Shown: positions 1-9,374, numbered from the stretch's first letter. The stretch: DNA of 63,582 bases from Alkaliphilus pronyensis (GCF_009017275.1 NZ_WBZC01000027.1:1-63582), one strand, 5' to 3'. Notes: generated by a model not told the origin, from the letters alone. A program made the numbers and translations.

Positions 1-180
1 TAATTTAATCTTACCATAAACAGCTACAGTAGCAATAATAGCTACAAACAAGGTTGTAATTTTCTTATCTAAGGCATCTGGCATATAGTCCTTTATAAAG
101 TGGGTGATAAGATTCGTAATAAAAACAGCCCCATAAAAGGTCGCTAAGTATTCAGTTGTTATCCAATCAATTTGAGGCAT
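1..180 (-). CDS. Partial small membrane protein, holin-like in size
   Basis: The first 60 residues of a protein that runs off the left edge. It starts at an ATG preceded by AGGAG. The N-terminus (MPQIDWITTEYLATF) is followed by a hydrophobic segment, a polar KDYMPDALDKK stretch and a second hydrophobic helix. The two-helix layout and short loop resemble phage-type holins or small uncharacterised clostridial membrane proteins, but no family is recognised with certainty. The C-terminal end is outside the window. Confidence 0.55.
   Translation of the reverse strand, partial: MPQIDWITTEYLATFYGAVFITNLITHFIKDYMPDALDKKITTLFVAIIATVAVYGKIKL
3..22. repeat. 20-bp inverted match to the right end of the window
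   Basis: Positions 3-22 are the exact reverse complement of 63563-63582, the last 20 bases. Identity stops at position 23. A chance exact 20-mer match of a window end is very unlikely, so both ends probably run a few bases into inverted copies of one longer repeat. This is where an assembler would break a contig. Confidence 0.6.
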
Positions 181-293
181 AGCACACACTCCTAATTATA
201 ATAATTAATACATTGTATGCTCTACACCCACTGTTTGCCTCAGTTTTATGTCTTTCTTTACATCCTTTTGCTTAAATGAGTTAATAATAATTA

Positions 294-322
294 TTTACAA
301 AACTTAAAATGTGTATTATAAT
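294..322 (+). promoter_or_regulatory. Sigma-A promoter for tRNA-Ala
   Basis: A TTTACA -35 box at 294-299 and a perfect TATAAT -10 box at 317-322 are separated by 17 bp. This places transcription start near 329, about 17 nt before the tRNA. Confidence 0.8.
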
Positions 323-345
323 ATCTGCAGGTAATGAAGTTGTAA

Positions 346-421
346 GGGGCATTAGTTCAGCTGGGAGAACGCTTGACTGGCAGTCAAGAGGTCAGCGGTT
401 CAAGTCCGCTATGCTCCACCA
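346..421 (+). tRNA. tRNA-Ala (anticodon GGC)
   Basis: A 76-nt cloverleaf with encoded CCA. The anticodon arm is CTTGA / CTGGCAG / TCAAG, giving anticodon GGC, and the T-loop is GTTCAAGTC. The acceptor stem GGGGCAT pairs with ATGCTCC with one G-T pair. It stands alone between its own promoter and a terminator. Confidence 0.95.
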
Positions 422-440
422 GTATTGAAAAATACAAGAA

Positions 441-470
441 AACAGGGTTTTTATGCCCTGTTTGTTTTTT
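441..470 (+). terminator. Terminator of tRNA-Ala
   Basis: Stem AACAGGG (441-447) pairs with CCCTGTT (456-462) and is followed by TGTTTTTT. Confidence 0.85.
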
Positions 471-549
471 GCCTTTTTGGGGGTGTAAAGGTATCACTAT
501 AGTCTAATGTTCTGACCTGTTACAGTCTCTTAAATAGTCGAAACTAAGT

Positions 550-1467
550 TTACTTAATTTTTAATAAGTCTTCTAAATCAATTAAATCTGTAGGCAAATC
601 AGCTGTTACCTCCAGCTGGTTTTTGTGTCTTGGTTGATAAAATTTCAAGTATGCAGCATGTAATGCTTGTCTATCTATAGGCTGATCTTCACTCTTACCA
701 TATAAGGTATCTCCTATAATCCTATGTCCTATATGGCTTAAGTGAACTCTAATTTGATGGGTTCTACCTGTTAATAACTCCACCTCCAGCTTAGTTGCTG
801 TTTTATATCTATTAATTACCCTATACTTAGTTAAAGAATATTGACCCCGTTTATCAACAATTCTTTTTATAGAATCATCTGTTGGTCTATAAATTGGCTC
901 TTCTATTATGCCTTCATCCTTATTAACAATTCCCTCTACAAAGGTTATATATTTTTTTTGAATTTTATCCTTTAGCATCATTTGAGACATTACATGATGG
1001 GTATATGGATTCTTTGCAATAATTAAAAGACCTGATGTATCCATATCTAATCGATTAACAAATCGTATTCTGCATTTTTTTTTATTTTTCTGTAGATAAT
1101 AGGCGGCTGCATTGGCAATAGTATAATCAGAGTGACTTTTTGTAGGATGGGAAACTATCCCTGGTTGTTTATTAATTAATATTAAATCAACATCTTCATA
1201 TACAATGTTAAACTGAATATCCTGTGGGATAAATTGATTATCTTCTTCCTCCATATCAATTTTTATAATATCCTTCTCCCTTAATATTTCATGATACTTT
1301 GCATATGAGTTATTAATAAAAACCTTTTTTTCTTTTTTTAGCTTTGTTAATAGCCTACTTGAAAAATCTAATTTCTTTTTTAGAACTTGCTTTATTGGTT
1401 GTCCCTCATCTTCCTGTTCTACTTCATATACCATTATGGTTTCAGTTTCCTTGTCTTTAAGTAGCAT
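550..1467 (-). CDS. RluA/RluD-family pseudouridine synthase
   Basis: Isomerises specific uridines to pseudouridine in rRNA or tRNA. An S4-like RNA-binding region covers about residues 15-75 and the catalytic domain about 85-290. The catalytic loop reads NRLDMDTSG with the nucleophile Asp141; the usual first residue of this motif is His (HRLD), here Asn. The downstream GRTHQIRVHLSHIG motif is typical. The length of 305 aa fits the family. The ATG follows GAGGTG. It is divergent from nadK and not in an operon. Substrate specificity (RluD-like 23S rRNA or other) cannot be read from the sequence. Confidence 0.9.
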   Translation of the reverse strand: MLLKDKETETIMVYEVEQEDEGQPIKQVLKKKLDFSSRLLTKLKKEKKVFINNSYAKYHEILREKDIIKIDMEEEDNQFIPQDIQFNIVYEDVDLILINKQPGIVSHPTKSHSDYTIANAAAYYLQKNKKKCRIRFVNRLDMDTSGLLIIAKNPYTHHVMSQMMLKDKIQKKYITFVEGIVNKDEGIIEEPIYRPTDDSIKRIVDKRGQYSLTKYRVINRYKTATKLEVELLTGRTHQIRVHLSHIGHRIIGDTLYGKSEDQPIDRQALHAAYLKFYQPRHKNQLEVTADLPTDLIDLEDLLKIK

Positions 1468-1700
1468 CTTTTCACCTCTTCTTCTTATGCATTGCTATTA
1501 TATTATGAAATTTTTAGTATATCAATATATATTAATAAATATATTATTAAAAACCTGCTACAAAGAAATTAGTTAGTTTTAAAAATTGATAATCTGTGGT
1601 ATATATAATAATAGGGTATCTAAATTACAGACATTTTAATCAAAGCCCAACAGTAATATTTAATTATATAAGTAATTAAATGTATTAAAGGAGAGTCTCT

Positions 1701-2507
1701 ATGGATTTTAATAAGGCAATTAACATTGTTTATAATGATTCAAGCTTTTCTGTTGAAACCTTTAAATATCTTAAGGAAAAACTAAATGAATTAGGCTATT
1801 ATGTATGTGATGTTTTTGACTACACAGCAGAGCTGGTTATATGTATAGGTGGAGATGGTTCCTTCTTAAGGGCATTGCACCAATATAGCTTCCCTGATAT
1901 ACCTATTTTGGGAATTAATACAGGGCATCTAGGTTTTTTAGCTGAAATAAATCCTGAAGAAATAGATAGCTTTATTGAACGTTACGTGAAGGGAGATTAT
2001 TTTATACATAATATAAACCCCGTAGAGGCTGTTATTTGCACCAGAAATGATTGTATTAACTCCTTTGGATTAAATGAAATAGTAATTAAAGGTGATAAAT
2101 CTAGGACTATTCATTTAGATATTTCAGTTGATGATCAATTAATACAAAGATTTAGTGGAGATGGCATTTTGGTATCAACCTCTACAGGAAGTACTGCTTA
2201 TAATTACTCAATTGGCGGTAGCATTATTGATCCCAGATTAAATGTTTTGCAGGTAACCCCACTTGCTCCAATTAACACAAATGCGTATAGATCATTTACC
2301 TCAAGTGTTGTATTACCCCATGATGCTACAATAAAGGTTAATCCAGAATATAGGTTTGAAGACTCAATAGTAATTGTAAGTGATGGAATGGAATACAGGT
2401 ATAGTAGCATAACTGAAATATCTCTTAAGCTATCTGAATTAAATATTAAGATGCTTAGATTAAAGGATTACGAGTTTTGGGAAAAGGTTATTGATAAGTT
2501 TTTATAG
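1701..2507 (+). CDS. nadK: NAD(+) kinase
   Basis: Phosphorylates NAD to NADP in the cytosol. The diagnostic GGDG motif is at residues 50-53 (CIGGDGSFLRAL), followed by NTGHLGFLAE near 73 and the nucleotide-binding STGSTAYNYSIGG near 157. At 268 aa it has the compact clostridial/Bacillus length. AAAGGAG lies 7 nt before the ATG. The gene is monocistronic and ends at a bidirectional hairpin shared with the convergent response regulator. Confidence 0.95.
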   Translation: MDFNKAINIVYNDSSFSVETFKYLKEKLNELGYYVCDVFDYTAELVICIGGDGSFLRALHQYSFPDIPILGINTGHLGFLAEINPEEIDSFIERYVKGDYFIHNINPVEAVICTRNDCINSFGLNEIVIKGDKSRTIHLDISVDDQLIQRFSGDGILVSTSTGSTAYNYSIGGSIIDPRLNVLQVTPLAPINTNAYRSFTSSVVLPHDATIKVNPEYRFEDSIVIVSDGMEYRYSSITEISLKLSELNIKMLRLKDYEFWEKVIDKFL

Positions 2508-2509
2508 GA

Positions 2510-2552
2510 AAAGCCCCTTTAGGTTACACTAATGGGGCTTTGCTTTATTTTT
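2510..2552. terminator. Bidirectional terminator between nadK and the response regulator
   Basis: AAGCCCC (2511-2517) pairs with GGGGCTT (2534-2540). A T-rich tail follows on the plus strand and an A/T-rich tract lies on the other side. Confidence 0.75.
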
Positions 2553-3450
2553 ATACCTGATTTGCAAATAGAATTATACCCTCTAAAAATTTTTTTACAT
2601 TAATTTTGCCATGATACTTGCTTTTTCCCTTTAGATAATCCATTTCTATTCTTACTTCTTGAAAATCAAATAGTGTATTTGCATAGGTTGTAAAGGTTAA
2701 ATCACCATAATCCTCTAAGCCTAAGCTGGCTACGTTTTTTATTGCTTTACCTATGGCCCTTCTGACCCTTTGCTCAATGGCTTTATCACTGCATTCAACT
2801 TGGTTATAACCAGTAGAATAGTGTTGACATAGCAATTTATAAATATCAGATGTTTTATATCTAGATAATCTTTCATTTTTTTGTAATCTACTTATTGATA
2901 GCATATGTACTATCTCTATTATATCTTTGCTTCCAGCTTCTCCTAATATGCCTATCTGAGATAAAATAAGCTTTACAGACTCCTTTATGTCTTGCCTATT
3001 GTTTTGGCTAGATAGATTACTATTCATATCCTTCAATAGCTTAAAACCACTTTCAAAATGTCTAACGGCTTCTGTTAGCTTATGCTTTTCTATAACCTTT
3101 TTCATAACAGATTCAACTTCATTTACATTTATAGGCTTATTAATAAAATATTCAATTCCACCTTCATATGCCTTTGCTATCATATCCTTTGAGTTAACCT
3201 GTGATATCATTACAAATAGAGTATTAGGGTTTATTTCCCTGGCCTTTTCCACCAGCTCTATACCATCTAAAGTTGGTAGAAGTAGGTCCACTATCACAAT
3301 ATTAGGTCTACATAAGCAAATCTTATTGAGTCCATCTTCCCCCTCTTCGCTTTCACCAACAATGTTACCTAGCCTACAAGAAAGTATAATGTTCTTTAAA
3401 ATTTCCCTTATACTTATATCGTCGTCTATAATATAAATACTAATATCCAT
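2551..3450 (-). CDS. Response regulator, GlnL/YcbB-like
   Basis: Cytosolic response regulator. An N-terminal receiver domain (about residues 3-120) has acidic residues DDD at 9-11, phospho-acceptor Asp55 in IVIVDLLLP and the FINKP lysine near 105. The C-terminal half (about 150-295) lacks an OmpR or NarL helix pattern and contains RVRRAIGKAIKNVASLGLED, typical of the YcbB domain of Bacillus GlnL. It follows its kinase on the same strand 13 nt downstream. In Bacillus the pair controls glutaminase/glutamine transporter genes. No such target is in the window, so the regulon is unknown. Confidence 0.8.
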   Translation of the reverse strand: MDISIYIIDDDISIREILKNIILSCRLGNIVGESEEGEDGLNKICLCRPNIVIVDLLLPTLDGIELVEKAREINPNTLFVMISQVNSKDMIAKAYEGGIEYFINKPINVNEVESVMKKVIEKHKLTEAVRHFESGFKLLKDMNSNLSSQNNRQDIKESVKLILSQIGILGEAGSKDIIEIVHMLSISRLQKNERLSRYKTSDIYKLLCQHYSTGYNQVECSDKAIEQRVRRAIGKAIKNVASLGLEDYGDLTFTTYANTLFDFQEVRIEMDYLKGKSKYHGKINVKKFLEGIILFANQV

Positions 3451-3463
3451 AAGCTTTCCCCCA

Positions 3464-4723
3464 TTATAAATTACTTATTGGTATATAGACTGTAAAGCTT
3501 GTATTAAATTGATTGTTGTTGTTTTCTGTGTTAACCTCTATTTTCCCCTTAAATTGGTTTACTACTAAGTAAGCTACATGGGTTAATCCTATTCCTGAGC
3601 TCATTTTACCCGTGCTTTCATCAAACTTAGTGGTAAAGCCTGGTTCAAAAATTACAGTGTAATTCTGTGGTAATATACCTTCTCCATTATCCATTACAGA
3701 AATCACTAAATCTTGTCCATTAACTTCCCCCTTTATTTTAACATATCCTTTATCTGATATGGCTTCTATTGAATTCACTAGTAAATTATTAATAATTGAT
3801 ATTAATTCATAGGACTTGTTCACCATTATGTTTCCACTGCAATGGTATTCTATAGTTATATTTTTTTTAATTATTACACTATTTTTATCATAGCTTGATT
3901 CAATTATACTAAACATATCCTTAAGCAGCATGCCTTCGTGTTGGCTAATTTTAGGCAGAATATTTTCTAGCCCTGCCGTTAATCTTAAATAATCCTTTTT
4001 AATTTCGTGTATATCCCTTGATATTGATAATGCTTTAAAGCTCATTTCACTGTTTTCCTCTGACTGCTTAATCTCCTTATACAGCTGGTAGCTCTTATTC
4101 ATTGCATTTTCTATATCATCCATAGACTTTTTTAAAAAGAACACCTCTGACCTCAGATTTGATGTCAGCAGCACCAGCTGTTTATATCTTTCCTCGTGCT
4201 GTTCTTTGACAAGTAGCATTTCATAGTACTTAATCACCTCAATTATGAGGATGGTAATGAAGCTTCTTAATAGCCCTACAAAAAAAACTATTGTAAAATT
4301 ATGTAGAGCCTCCATTCTTATTAGTAACTCAATAATATTTGACAAGCCATCAGACATTGTTAGTAATAGTATAAACATAAACTTTTTTTCATGTAATAGT
4401 CTATAGCCAGAAATACTTAAAAAAATGCCAAAGAATGTATAGTATATTATAACAGGAAAATGAGTTATGGCTAAATTGTATGCATTGCTTGTGTTAGGAT
4501 TTTGAACAAACTCAATAAATACTCTGAAGATAAATAAGAATACACCAACAATAAATGAGGTTGGAACTATACTAAGCTCTTTATACCAAAAAATAAATAG
4601 TGAGAAAGCAACAACGCTTAAGGAAAATCGAAAATCACTGCTGAAGGGATTTAAATAAATTTGTCCCATAAAGGTTGTAATGAAGCAGACAGAAAATATC
4701 TGCTTTAGTTTTGAGTTCCTCAA
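3464..4723 (-). CDS. Membrane sensor histidine kinase, GlnK/YcbA-like
   Basis: Upstream partner of the GlnL-like regulator. Residues 1-165 contain about six hydrophobic segments without a large extracellular loop, so the sensor is embedded in the membrane. A coiled linker (170-225) leads to a phospho-acceptor His239 in SRDIHEIKKDY. The ATPase domain (about 300-415) shows the N box NNLLVNSIEAI, G1 box DNGEGI and G2 box SGIGLTH. Length 419 aa. Ligand unknown; glutamine sensing is inferred only from resemblance to the Bacillus pair. Confidence 0.8.
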   Translation of the reverse strand: MRNSKLKQIFSVCFITTFMGQIYLNPFSSDFRFSLSVVAFSLFIFWYKELSIVPTSFIVGVFLFIFRVFIEFVQNPNTSNAYNLAITHFPVIIYYTFFGIFLSISGYRLLHEKKFMFILLLTMSDGLSNIIELLIRMEALHNFTIVFFVGLLRSFITILIIEVIKYYEMLLVKEQHEERYKQLVLLTSNLRSEVFFLKKSMDDIENAMNKSYQLYKEIKQSEENSEMSFKALSISRDIHEIKKDYLRLTAGLENILPKISQHEGMLLKDMFSIIESSYDKNSVIIKKNITIEYHCSGNIMVNKSYELISIINNLLVNSIEAISDKGYVKIKGEVNGQDLVISVMDNGEGILPQNYTVIFEPGFTTKFDESTGKMSSGIGLTHVAYLVVNQFKGKIEVNTENNNNQFNTSFTVYIPISNL

Positions 4724-4766
4724 ATTACCCCTCCCTTAGAATATTTAGAGGACTTACTGTTATAGT

Positions 4767-5393
4767 TTAACGATTAAGCTCATTGTATATGGATATAGTA
4801 CTGCCCTCTGCCCATTGCTTACGTTGCTTATTATTCTTATAAAAGATAAGTGTTTTATTTTTTTTATTATATTGCCATTTTCCCTGATGTAGTTTGTACT
4901 CACCCTTTACAATTAGATCCTCTAATAGCATATAATTATTATAAAAGTATTCATTATAGATGGCCTCAAGCTCTTCTTCAGGTAATAACTGCTGATAGGT
5001 ATCTATAGCCATAGCCTTGTAAACCCATTCCAGTTCATCAGTCAGCCTATTCATTCTAGTTATAAAATAACCTCTACTAACAAAAACAAATGTTTCAATA
5101 TCAGTAGTTGGGATAAAGCTTTCTTCAATTTCAGTAAATAATATTTGATTAACCTCTATCCACCCTATAGCTTTAAATTTTTTTCTTATTAACTCTATAA
5201 AAGCATTCTTATTAATATTATCTAGTGTTAGGCTTGAATAATCATTACTATAATCTTGTGCCTTAGAAGCATTGTTTATTATATCAGTAAAAATCTCTTC
5301 ATTTAACCAAATCCAGTTTATTTCATTGGTGCTAGTATCAAACAACTCCTCAACACTGTTTTTATCTATTAAATCTATTAAGCTATTCATCAT
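4767..5393 (-). CDS. Hypothetical protein
   Basis: An acidic soluble protein of 208 aa that I do not recognise. It is rich in Glu, Asp, Tyr and Trp and has no signal peptide or transmembrane segment. A GTG at 5402 is also in frame, but it lies inside the ribosome site AGAGGTGG; the ATG at 5391-5393 is correctly spaced 5 nt after it and is preferred. It lies 43 nt upstream of the GlnK-like kinase on the same strand, so cotranscription is possible. Confidence 0.6.
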   Translation of the reverse strand: MMNSLIDLIDKNSVEELFDTSTNEINWIWLNEEIFTDIINNASKAQDYSNDYSSLTLDNINKNAFIELIRKKFKAIGWIEVNQILFTEIEESFIPTTDIETFVFVSRGYFITRMNRLTDELEWVYKAMAIDTYQQLLPEEELEAIYNEYFYNNYMLLEDLIVKGEYKLHQGKWQYNKKNKTLIFYKNNKQRKQWAEGSTISIYNELNR

Positions 5394-5529
5394 ATAAACC
5401 ACCTCTTGATTAATTTAAAATATTTGAATTAGTAATAATTAAATACCTATAGTTAAAAGTATGTAATAAAGCTTACTATTACACCAACTAAATATGCCGA
5501 TTTAATCAAAAGGAGGGAAATAAACTATA

Positions 5530-5565
5530 AAATCCAGCCTTAACACAACTACACCGGCTGGATTT
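5530..5565 (-). terminator. Hairpin downstream of pepF
   Basis: AAATCCAGCC (5530-5539) pairs perfectly with GGCTGGATTT (5556-5565), a 10-bp stem. Read on the minus strand it follows the pepF stop at 5598 and leads into TTTTATAG, a moderate terminator. Confidence 0.7.
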
Positions 5566-5597
5566 AAGCATATCATAAAAACTCTTTATGGTAAATA

Positions 5598-7412
5598 CTA
5601 TTGTAACCTTACTAGATTTTCCATCTCCTCTAGTAATCCCTCAAAAACCTTTAAGGCTAACTCTACAGGTTCTTTACTTGTCATATCTACACCTGCATTT
5701 TTTAGCAGGTTGATTGGATAGTCAATGCTACCACTCTTTAAAAATTGCATATATGGCTCTACAGCACCTTTACCCTCTTCTAGTATTTTCTTTGAAAGGG
5801 CCATTGCGGCAGAAAAGCCTGTTGCATATTGATAAACATAAAAGCTACGGTAAAAATGTGGTATTCTTCCCCACTCTATTTCTATTTCTTTATCAATAAT
5901 CATGTCATTTCCATAGTACTTGACATTTAATTGATAGTATATTTCATTAATTCTTTCTGCCGTTAAGGCTTCCCCTTCTGCTATTAATCCATGAGTAATC
6001 TTTTCAAACTCTGCAAACATTGTTTGTCTAAACATCGTTGTTCTAAACTGCTCTAAGAAATAGTTTATATAGTACATTTTCTTTTTTACATCACTACTGT
6101 TTTTTATCATATAGTCAATAAGTAAAGCTTCATTTACAGTTGATGCCACTTCAGCTACAAAAATCTTATAGGATGAATATATATATGGCTGATTTAAAGC
6201 TGTATAATAGCTGTGTAGTGAGTGTCCCATCTCATGTGCTAATGTAAATAAATTATCTACATTATCTTTATAATTCATTAGTATAAATGGAAATGAATCA
6301 TAGGTTCCCCAGGAATAGGCTCCGCTGGACTTACCTTTGTTTTGGTATACGTCCACCCAACGGTTTTCGAAGCCAAGCTTTAGCTTATTACAATAATCCT
6401 CTCCAAGTGCATTAAGACCCTTCACCACCAAGTCCTTGGCATCCTCATAGGTTACTTTTATATCTATATCTTGAACCATTGGTGTGTAAATATCGTACAT
6501 ATGTAATTCTTCTACCTTTAGCATTTTCTTTCTAAGGGACATATATCTATGCATTAGGCTTAAATTATCATTTACAGCTTCTATTAGCTTATTATATACC
6601 TCAACTGGTATGTTGCTTTCAAATAATGTAGCCTCTAGTGAAGAGTTATAATTTCTAGCTTTAGCATAAAATGCATCTTTTTTAAGATTAGAGGTAAAGG
6701 TGGCTGCTAAAGTATTCTTATAGCCTAAATAGGTTTTATAGAATTGATAGAAGGCATTTTTTCTAACTTCTCTATCTTTGTTTTCCATAAAATGTGTGAA
6801 ATTCCCTGCTGTTAACTCTACAGTTTCTCCTTCTTCATCCTTTATTTCTGGAAATTTCATATCTGCATCATTAAGCATATCGTATATATTTTCAGGTGCA
6901 TTTGCTAAATCTCCAGCTTGTGCCAATAGCTTTTCCTCTTGAGTTGATAATATATGTGGCTTATTTCTTAATATTTCCATTATAAATTGCCTATATTTTA
7001 TTAATCCTTTTTCCTTTGCTATTAAGCTTTCTATTGTTTTTTCATCAATCTGCAATAATTCTGGATTAAGAAAAGATACCTTACTTTCAATCTCTATAAA
7101 TAAGCCCTGAGCCCTGTCGGTTAATGCTTGATATTTTGGATTAAGATTGTTTTCATCCCGTCTCATCTTGGCGTAGGTATACAGTTTAGAAACCTTAAGC
7201 ATTAGTTCTTCATATAGCTGCAATGCTTCATAAAGCATATCCTTAAGCCTTCCTTGATACATTGCAAACTCATTTGATAGCTTTTTTGCTTTTACAAAAT
7301 CCTCCTCCCAAAGGACGTCACTGCTATAGATTTTTTCAATATTCCATTTGTATTTAATGTCAATATCTTCTCTGTCAAGTATCTTCTTTGAGGCTGATTG
7401 ATTATCTGACAT
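5598..7412 (-). CDS. pepF: Oligoendopeptidase F (M3B zinc peptidase)
   Basis: Cytosolic zinc metallopeptidase cleaving short peptides. The active site HEMGH covers residues 392-396 (His392, Glu393, His396), and the third zinc ligand is expected in the downstream EVASTVNEALL stretch. The all-helical N-terminal half and the length of 604 aa match PepF. It is transcribed alone with a terminator just after the stop. The physiological role in clostridia is probably recycling of peptides from protein turnover. Confidence 0.93.
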   Translation of the reverse strand: MSDNQSASKKILDREDIDIKYKWNIEKIYSSDVLWEEDFVKAKKLSNEFAMYQGRLKDMLYEALQLYEELMLKVSKLYTYAKMRRDENNLNPKYQALTDRAQGLFIEIESKVSFLNPELLQIDEKTIESLIAKEKGLIKYRQFIMEILRNKPHILSTQEEKLLAQAGDLANAPENIYDMLNDADMKFPEIKDEEGETVELTAGNFTHFMENKDREVRKNAFYQFYKTYLGYKNTLAATFTSNLKKDAFYAKARNYNSSLEATLFESNIPVEVYNKLIEAVNDNLSLMHRYMSLRKKMLKVEELHMYDIYTPMVQDIDIKVTYEDAKDLVVKGLNALGEDYCNKLKLGFENRWVDVYQNKGKSSGAYSWGTYDSFPFILMNYKDNVDNLFTLAHEMGHSLHSYYTALNQPYIYSSYKIFVAEVASTVNEALLIDYMIKNSSDVKKKMYYINYFLEQFRTTMFRQTMFAEFEKITHGLIAEGEALTAERINEIYYQLNVKYYGNDMIIDKEIEIEWGRIPHFYRSFYVYQYATGFSAAMALSKKILEEGKGAVEPYMQFLKSGSIDYPINLLKNAGVDMTSKEPVELALKVFEGLLEEMENLVRLQ

Positions 7413-7713
7413 CTAATTACCACCTTCCATTTTTTCGTTATGTATAATAGTATATTAAATATATTTTACATATAACTTCTTTTTCCTCTATTTTCATAGA
7501 AAAAAAAGGCATATCTGCCTATAATAGATAATATACTAGTTTCGTTTTTAAGCTTATTTTCTATTGTTCTAATATATACTCCTTATAACTTGCATACAAA
7601 CATGATTCTTTAAATTGTTTTAATATTTTTATATTTTTTTTAAATTGTTTGTGATTTCGTAGTATAATTGATATAGTAGAATAAATATATTATTATCTGT
7701 GGGAGGACTCATT

Positions 7714-8982
7714 ATGCATTCATTAATCCATGCAATTGCTTTGGATCCCTCTAAGTGTGTAGGATGTACTAATTGCATAAAACACTGTCCAACAGAAGCC
7801 ATTAGGGTTAAAAATGGTCAGTCAAGAATTATTAAAGAGAGATGTATAAACTGTGGTCAGTGTATACAGGTATGTCCTCGCCGTGCAAGATTTGGTGTTA
7901 CAGACAGCTTAAACTCTATTGATAATTATAAATATAAGATTGCTTTAATAGACCCTGTCTTATATGGTCAGTTCATTGAAGGTATAACACCTTCTCAGAT
8001 TATTCGCAGTATACTAAGCTTTGGGTTTGATGATTTTTTTGAAACCTCTAGGGGTGCTGATATAATAACAAGCTTCACAAAGCAGCTGGTTAACAATGGC
8101 TTTAAAAGACCTATTATATCCTCCGCTTGCCCTACTATAGTTAGACTAATTCAAGTTAGATTTCCTAGTTTAATTGAGCATATATTGCCTATAGACTCTC
8201 CTGTAGAGATATCAGCCCATTTAGCTAGGGAAAAAGTAAAGGCTAATCATAAATTAAGTGATGAGGAAATTGGTGTCTTTTATATTACACCATGCCCTGC
8301 TAGAATATTTAGTTTCCAGAAGCCAGTTGGAATAAAAAAATCTCATGTAAATGGTACCCTTTCTGTTAGAGATGTGTTTTTATCAGTAAGCAAAAATCTT
8401 GATAAAGATAAAGCTACCCATGAAGAATTCTACCCCTCAGGGAAAGGTATTGGTTGGGCAAGAACAGGAGGGCAAAGTCAAGCACTTGGATTAAAGGAAT
8501 ATCTAGCTGTTGATGGAATACAAAACGTGATAAGTGTATTAGAAGAGATAGAATATCATAAAATTAGGGACTTAGTTTTCTTGGAATGTCATGCCTGTAC
8601 AAATGGCTGTGTGGGTGGCAGCTTAACAATAGAGAATTCTTTTGTTTCTAGAAATCGTATTAGAAAGCTTGTAGAGGATTTCTTTAACTATGAGGCCAAA
8701 GCAATAGAATCCTTTACTGAATATCAATTAACAGAATCCCTCAAGCCTATTCAGGTTAGCACGCTGGCTGATAATTTATCAGAGGCAATAAAAAAAATGG
8801 AGCAAATTGAAAAGGTGTTACCAACATTACCTAATATTGATTGTGGTGCGTGTGGTGCTCCCCGATGTCGATCATTAGCAGAGGATATTGTTTTAGGTTA
8901 TGCTGGAATAGAAGACTGTATAGTTCTTTTAAAAAAGCATATCTCTGAAAAAGATAATACAGATGAGGATGACAGGGAGTAA
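7714..8982 (+). CDS. [FeFe]-hydrogenase-like iron-sulfur protein (sensory type)
   Basis: A 422-aa protein with three parts. Two ferredoxin-type 4Fe-4S motifs (CVGCTNCIKHCP and CINCGQCIQVCP) are N-terminal. A hydrogenase large-subunit-like domain keeps Cys in SACP, TPCPA and ECHACTNGC, equivalents of the H-cluster ligands, though flanking residues differ from the catalytic TSCCP/MPCxxK consensus. A C-terminal CGACGAPRC Fe-S domain closes it. This layout resembles putative redox-sensing HfsB-type proteins rather than bulk H2-evolving enzymes. The usual PAS domain and phosphatase neighbours are absent. A GTG at 7699 overlaps the ribosome site; the ATG at 7714, 6 nt after GGGAGGA, is the likely start. 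Confidence 0.8.
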   Translation: MHSLIHAIALDPSKCVGCTNCIKHCPTEAIRVKNGQSRIIKERCINCGQCIQVCPRRARFGVTDSLNSIDNYKYKIALIDPVLYGQFIEGITPSQIIRSILSFGFDDFFETSRGADIITSFTKQLVNNGFKRPIISSACPTIVRLIQVRFPSLIEHILPIDSPVEISAHLAREKVKANHKLSDEEIGVFYITPCPARIFSFQKPVGIKKSHVNGTLSVRDVFLSVSKNLDKDKATHEEFYPSGKGIGWARTGGQSQALGLKEYLAVDGIQNVISVLEEIEYHKIRDLVFLECHACTNGCVGGSLTIENSFVSRNRIRKLVEDFFNYEAKAIESFTEYQLTESLKPIQVSTLADNLSEAIKKMEQIEKVLPTLPNIDCGACGAPRCRSLAEDIVLGYAGIEDCIVLLKKHISEKDNTDEDDRE

Positions 8983-9043
8983 GAAAATTAAAGATTAAAA
9001 AGCAAATAAAGAAATGTTGAATGTTGAACCATAAAAGCAAGGA

Positions 9044-9120
9044 ATATGGAATAGGTAATAGGTAATATGGAATAGGTAATAGGTAATAGGTAATATGGAA
9101 TAGGGAATAGGGAATAAGTG
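9044..9120. repeat. Tandem heptamer array, 11 units
   Basis: Eleven consecutive 7-bp units of three related types, ATATGGA, ATAGGTA and ATAGGGA, with no spacers. The array lies just after the hydrogenase-like gene. Units are imperfect and mixed, consistent with slippage followed by point mutation. Confidence 0.9.
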
Positions 9121-9180
9121 CAAAACCTTAAAAAGTAAAAGTAAAAGGTGAAAAATAGCAAATTATAACTGAAAATTGAA

Positions 9181-9229
9181 ACCAGCAAACATGCTGTAAT
9201 TCAGCTTATCTGCTGGTTTTTTTATTTTT
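9181..9229 (+). terminator. Terminator of the hydrogenase-like gene
   Basis: ACCAGCA (9181-9187) pairs with TGCTGGT (9211-9217), followed by a long T tract. It lies between the two heptamer arrays. Confidence 0.8.
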
Positions 9230-9235
9230 GTATTT

Positions 9236-9361
9236 TTAATTCTTAACTCTTAATTCTTAACTCTTAACTCTTAACTCTTAACTCTTAATTCTTAACTCTT
9301 AACTCTTAACTCTTAATTCTTAATTCTTAACTCTTAATTCTTAACTCTCAACTTTTAACTT
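9236..9361. repeat. Tandem heptamer array, 18 units
   Basis: Eighteen consecutive 7-bp units, alternating TTAACTC and TTAATTC in no fixed order, with two degenerate units at the right end. It has the same period as the array at 9044 but an unrelated unit sequence. Confidence 0.9.
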
Positions 9362-9374
9362 TCATTTTTTTTAT

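Noticed and set aside
2987-3436. A 149-codon plus-strand ORF opposite the response regulator
   Set aside because: It lies entirely within a well-supported regulator gene, has no ribosome site and has the low-complexity Ser/Phe/Leu-rich composition typical of an antisense shadow.
9044-9361. CRISPR array
   Set aside because: Units are 7 bp with no spacers, and there are no cas genes in the window.
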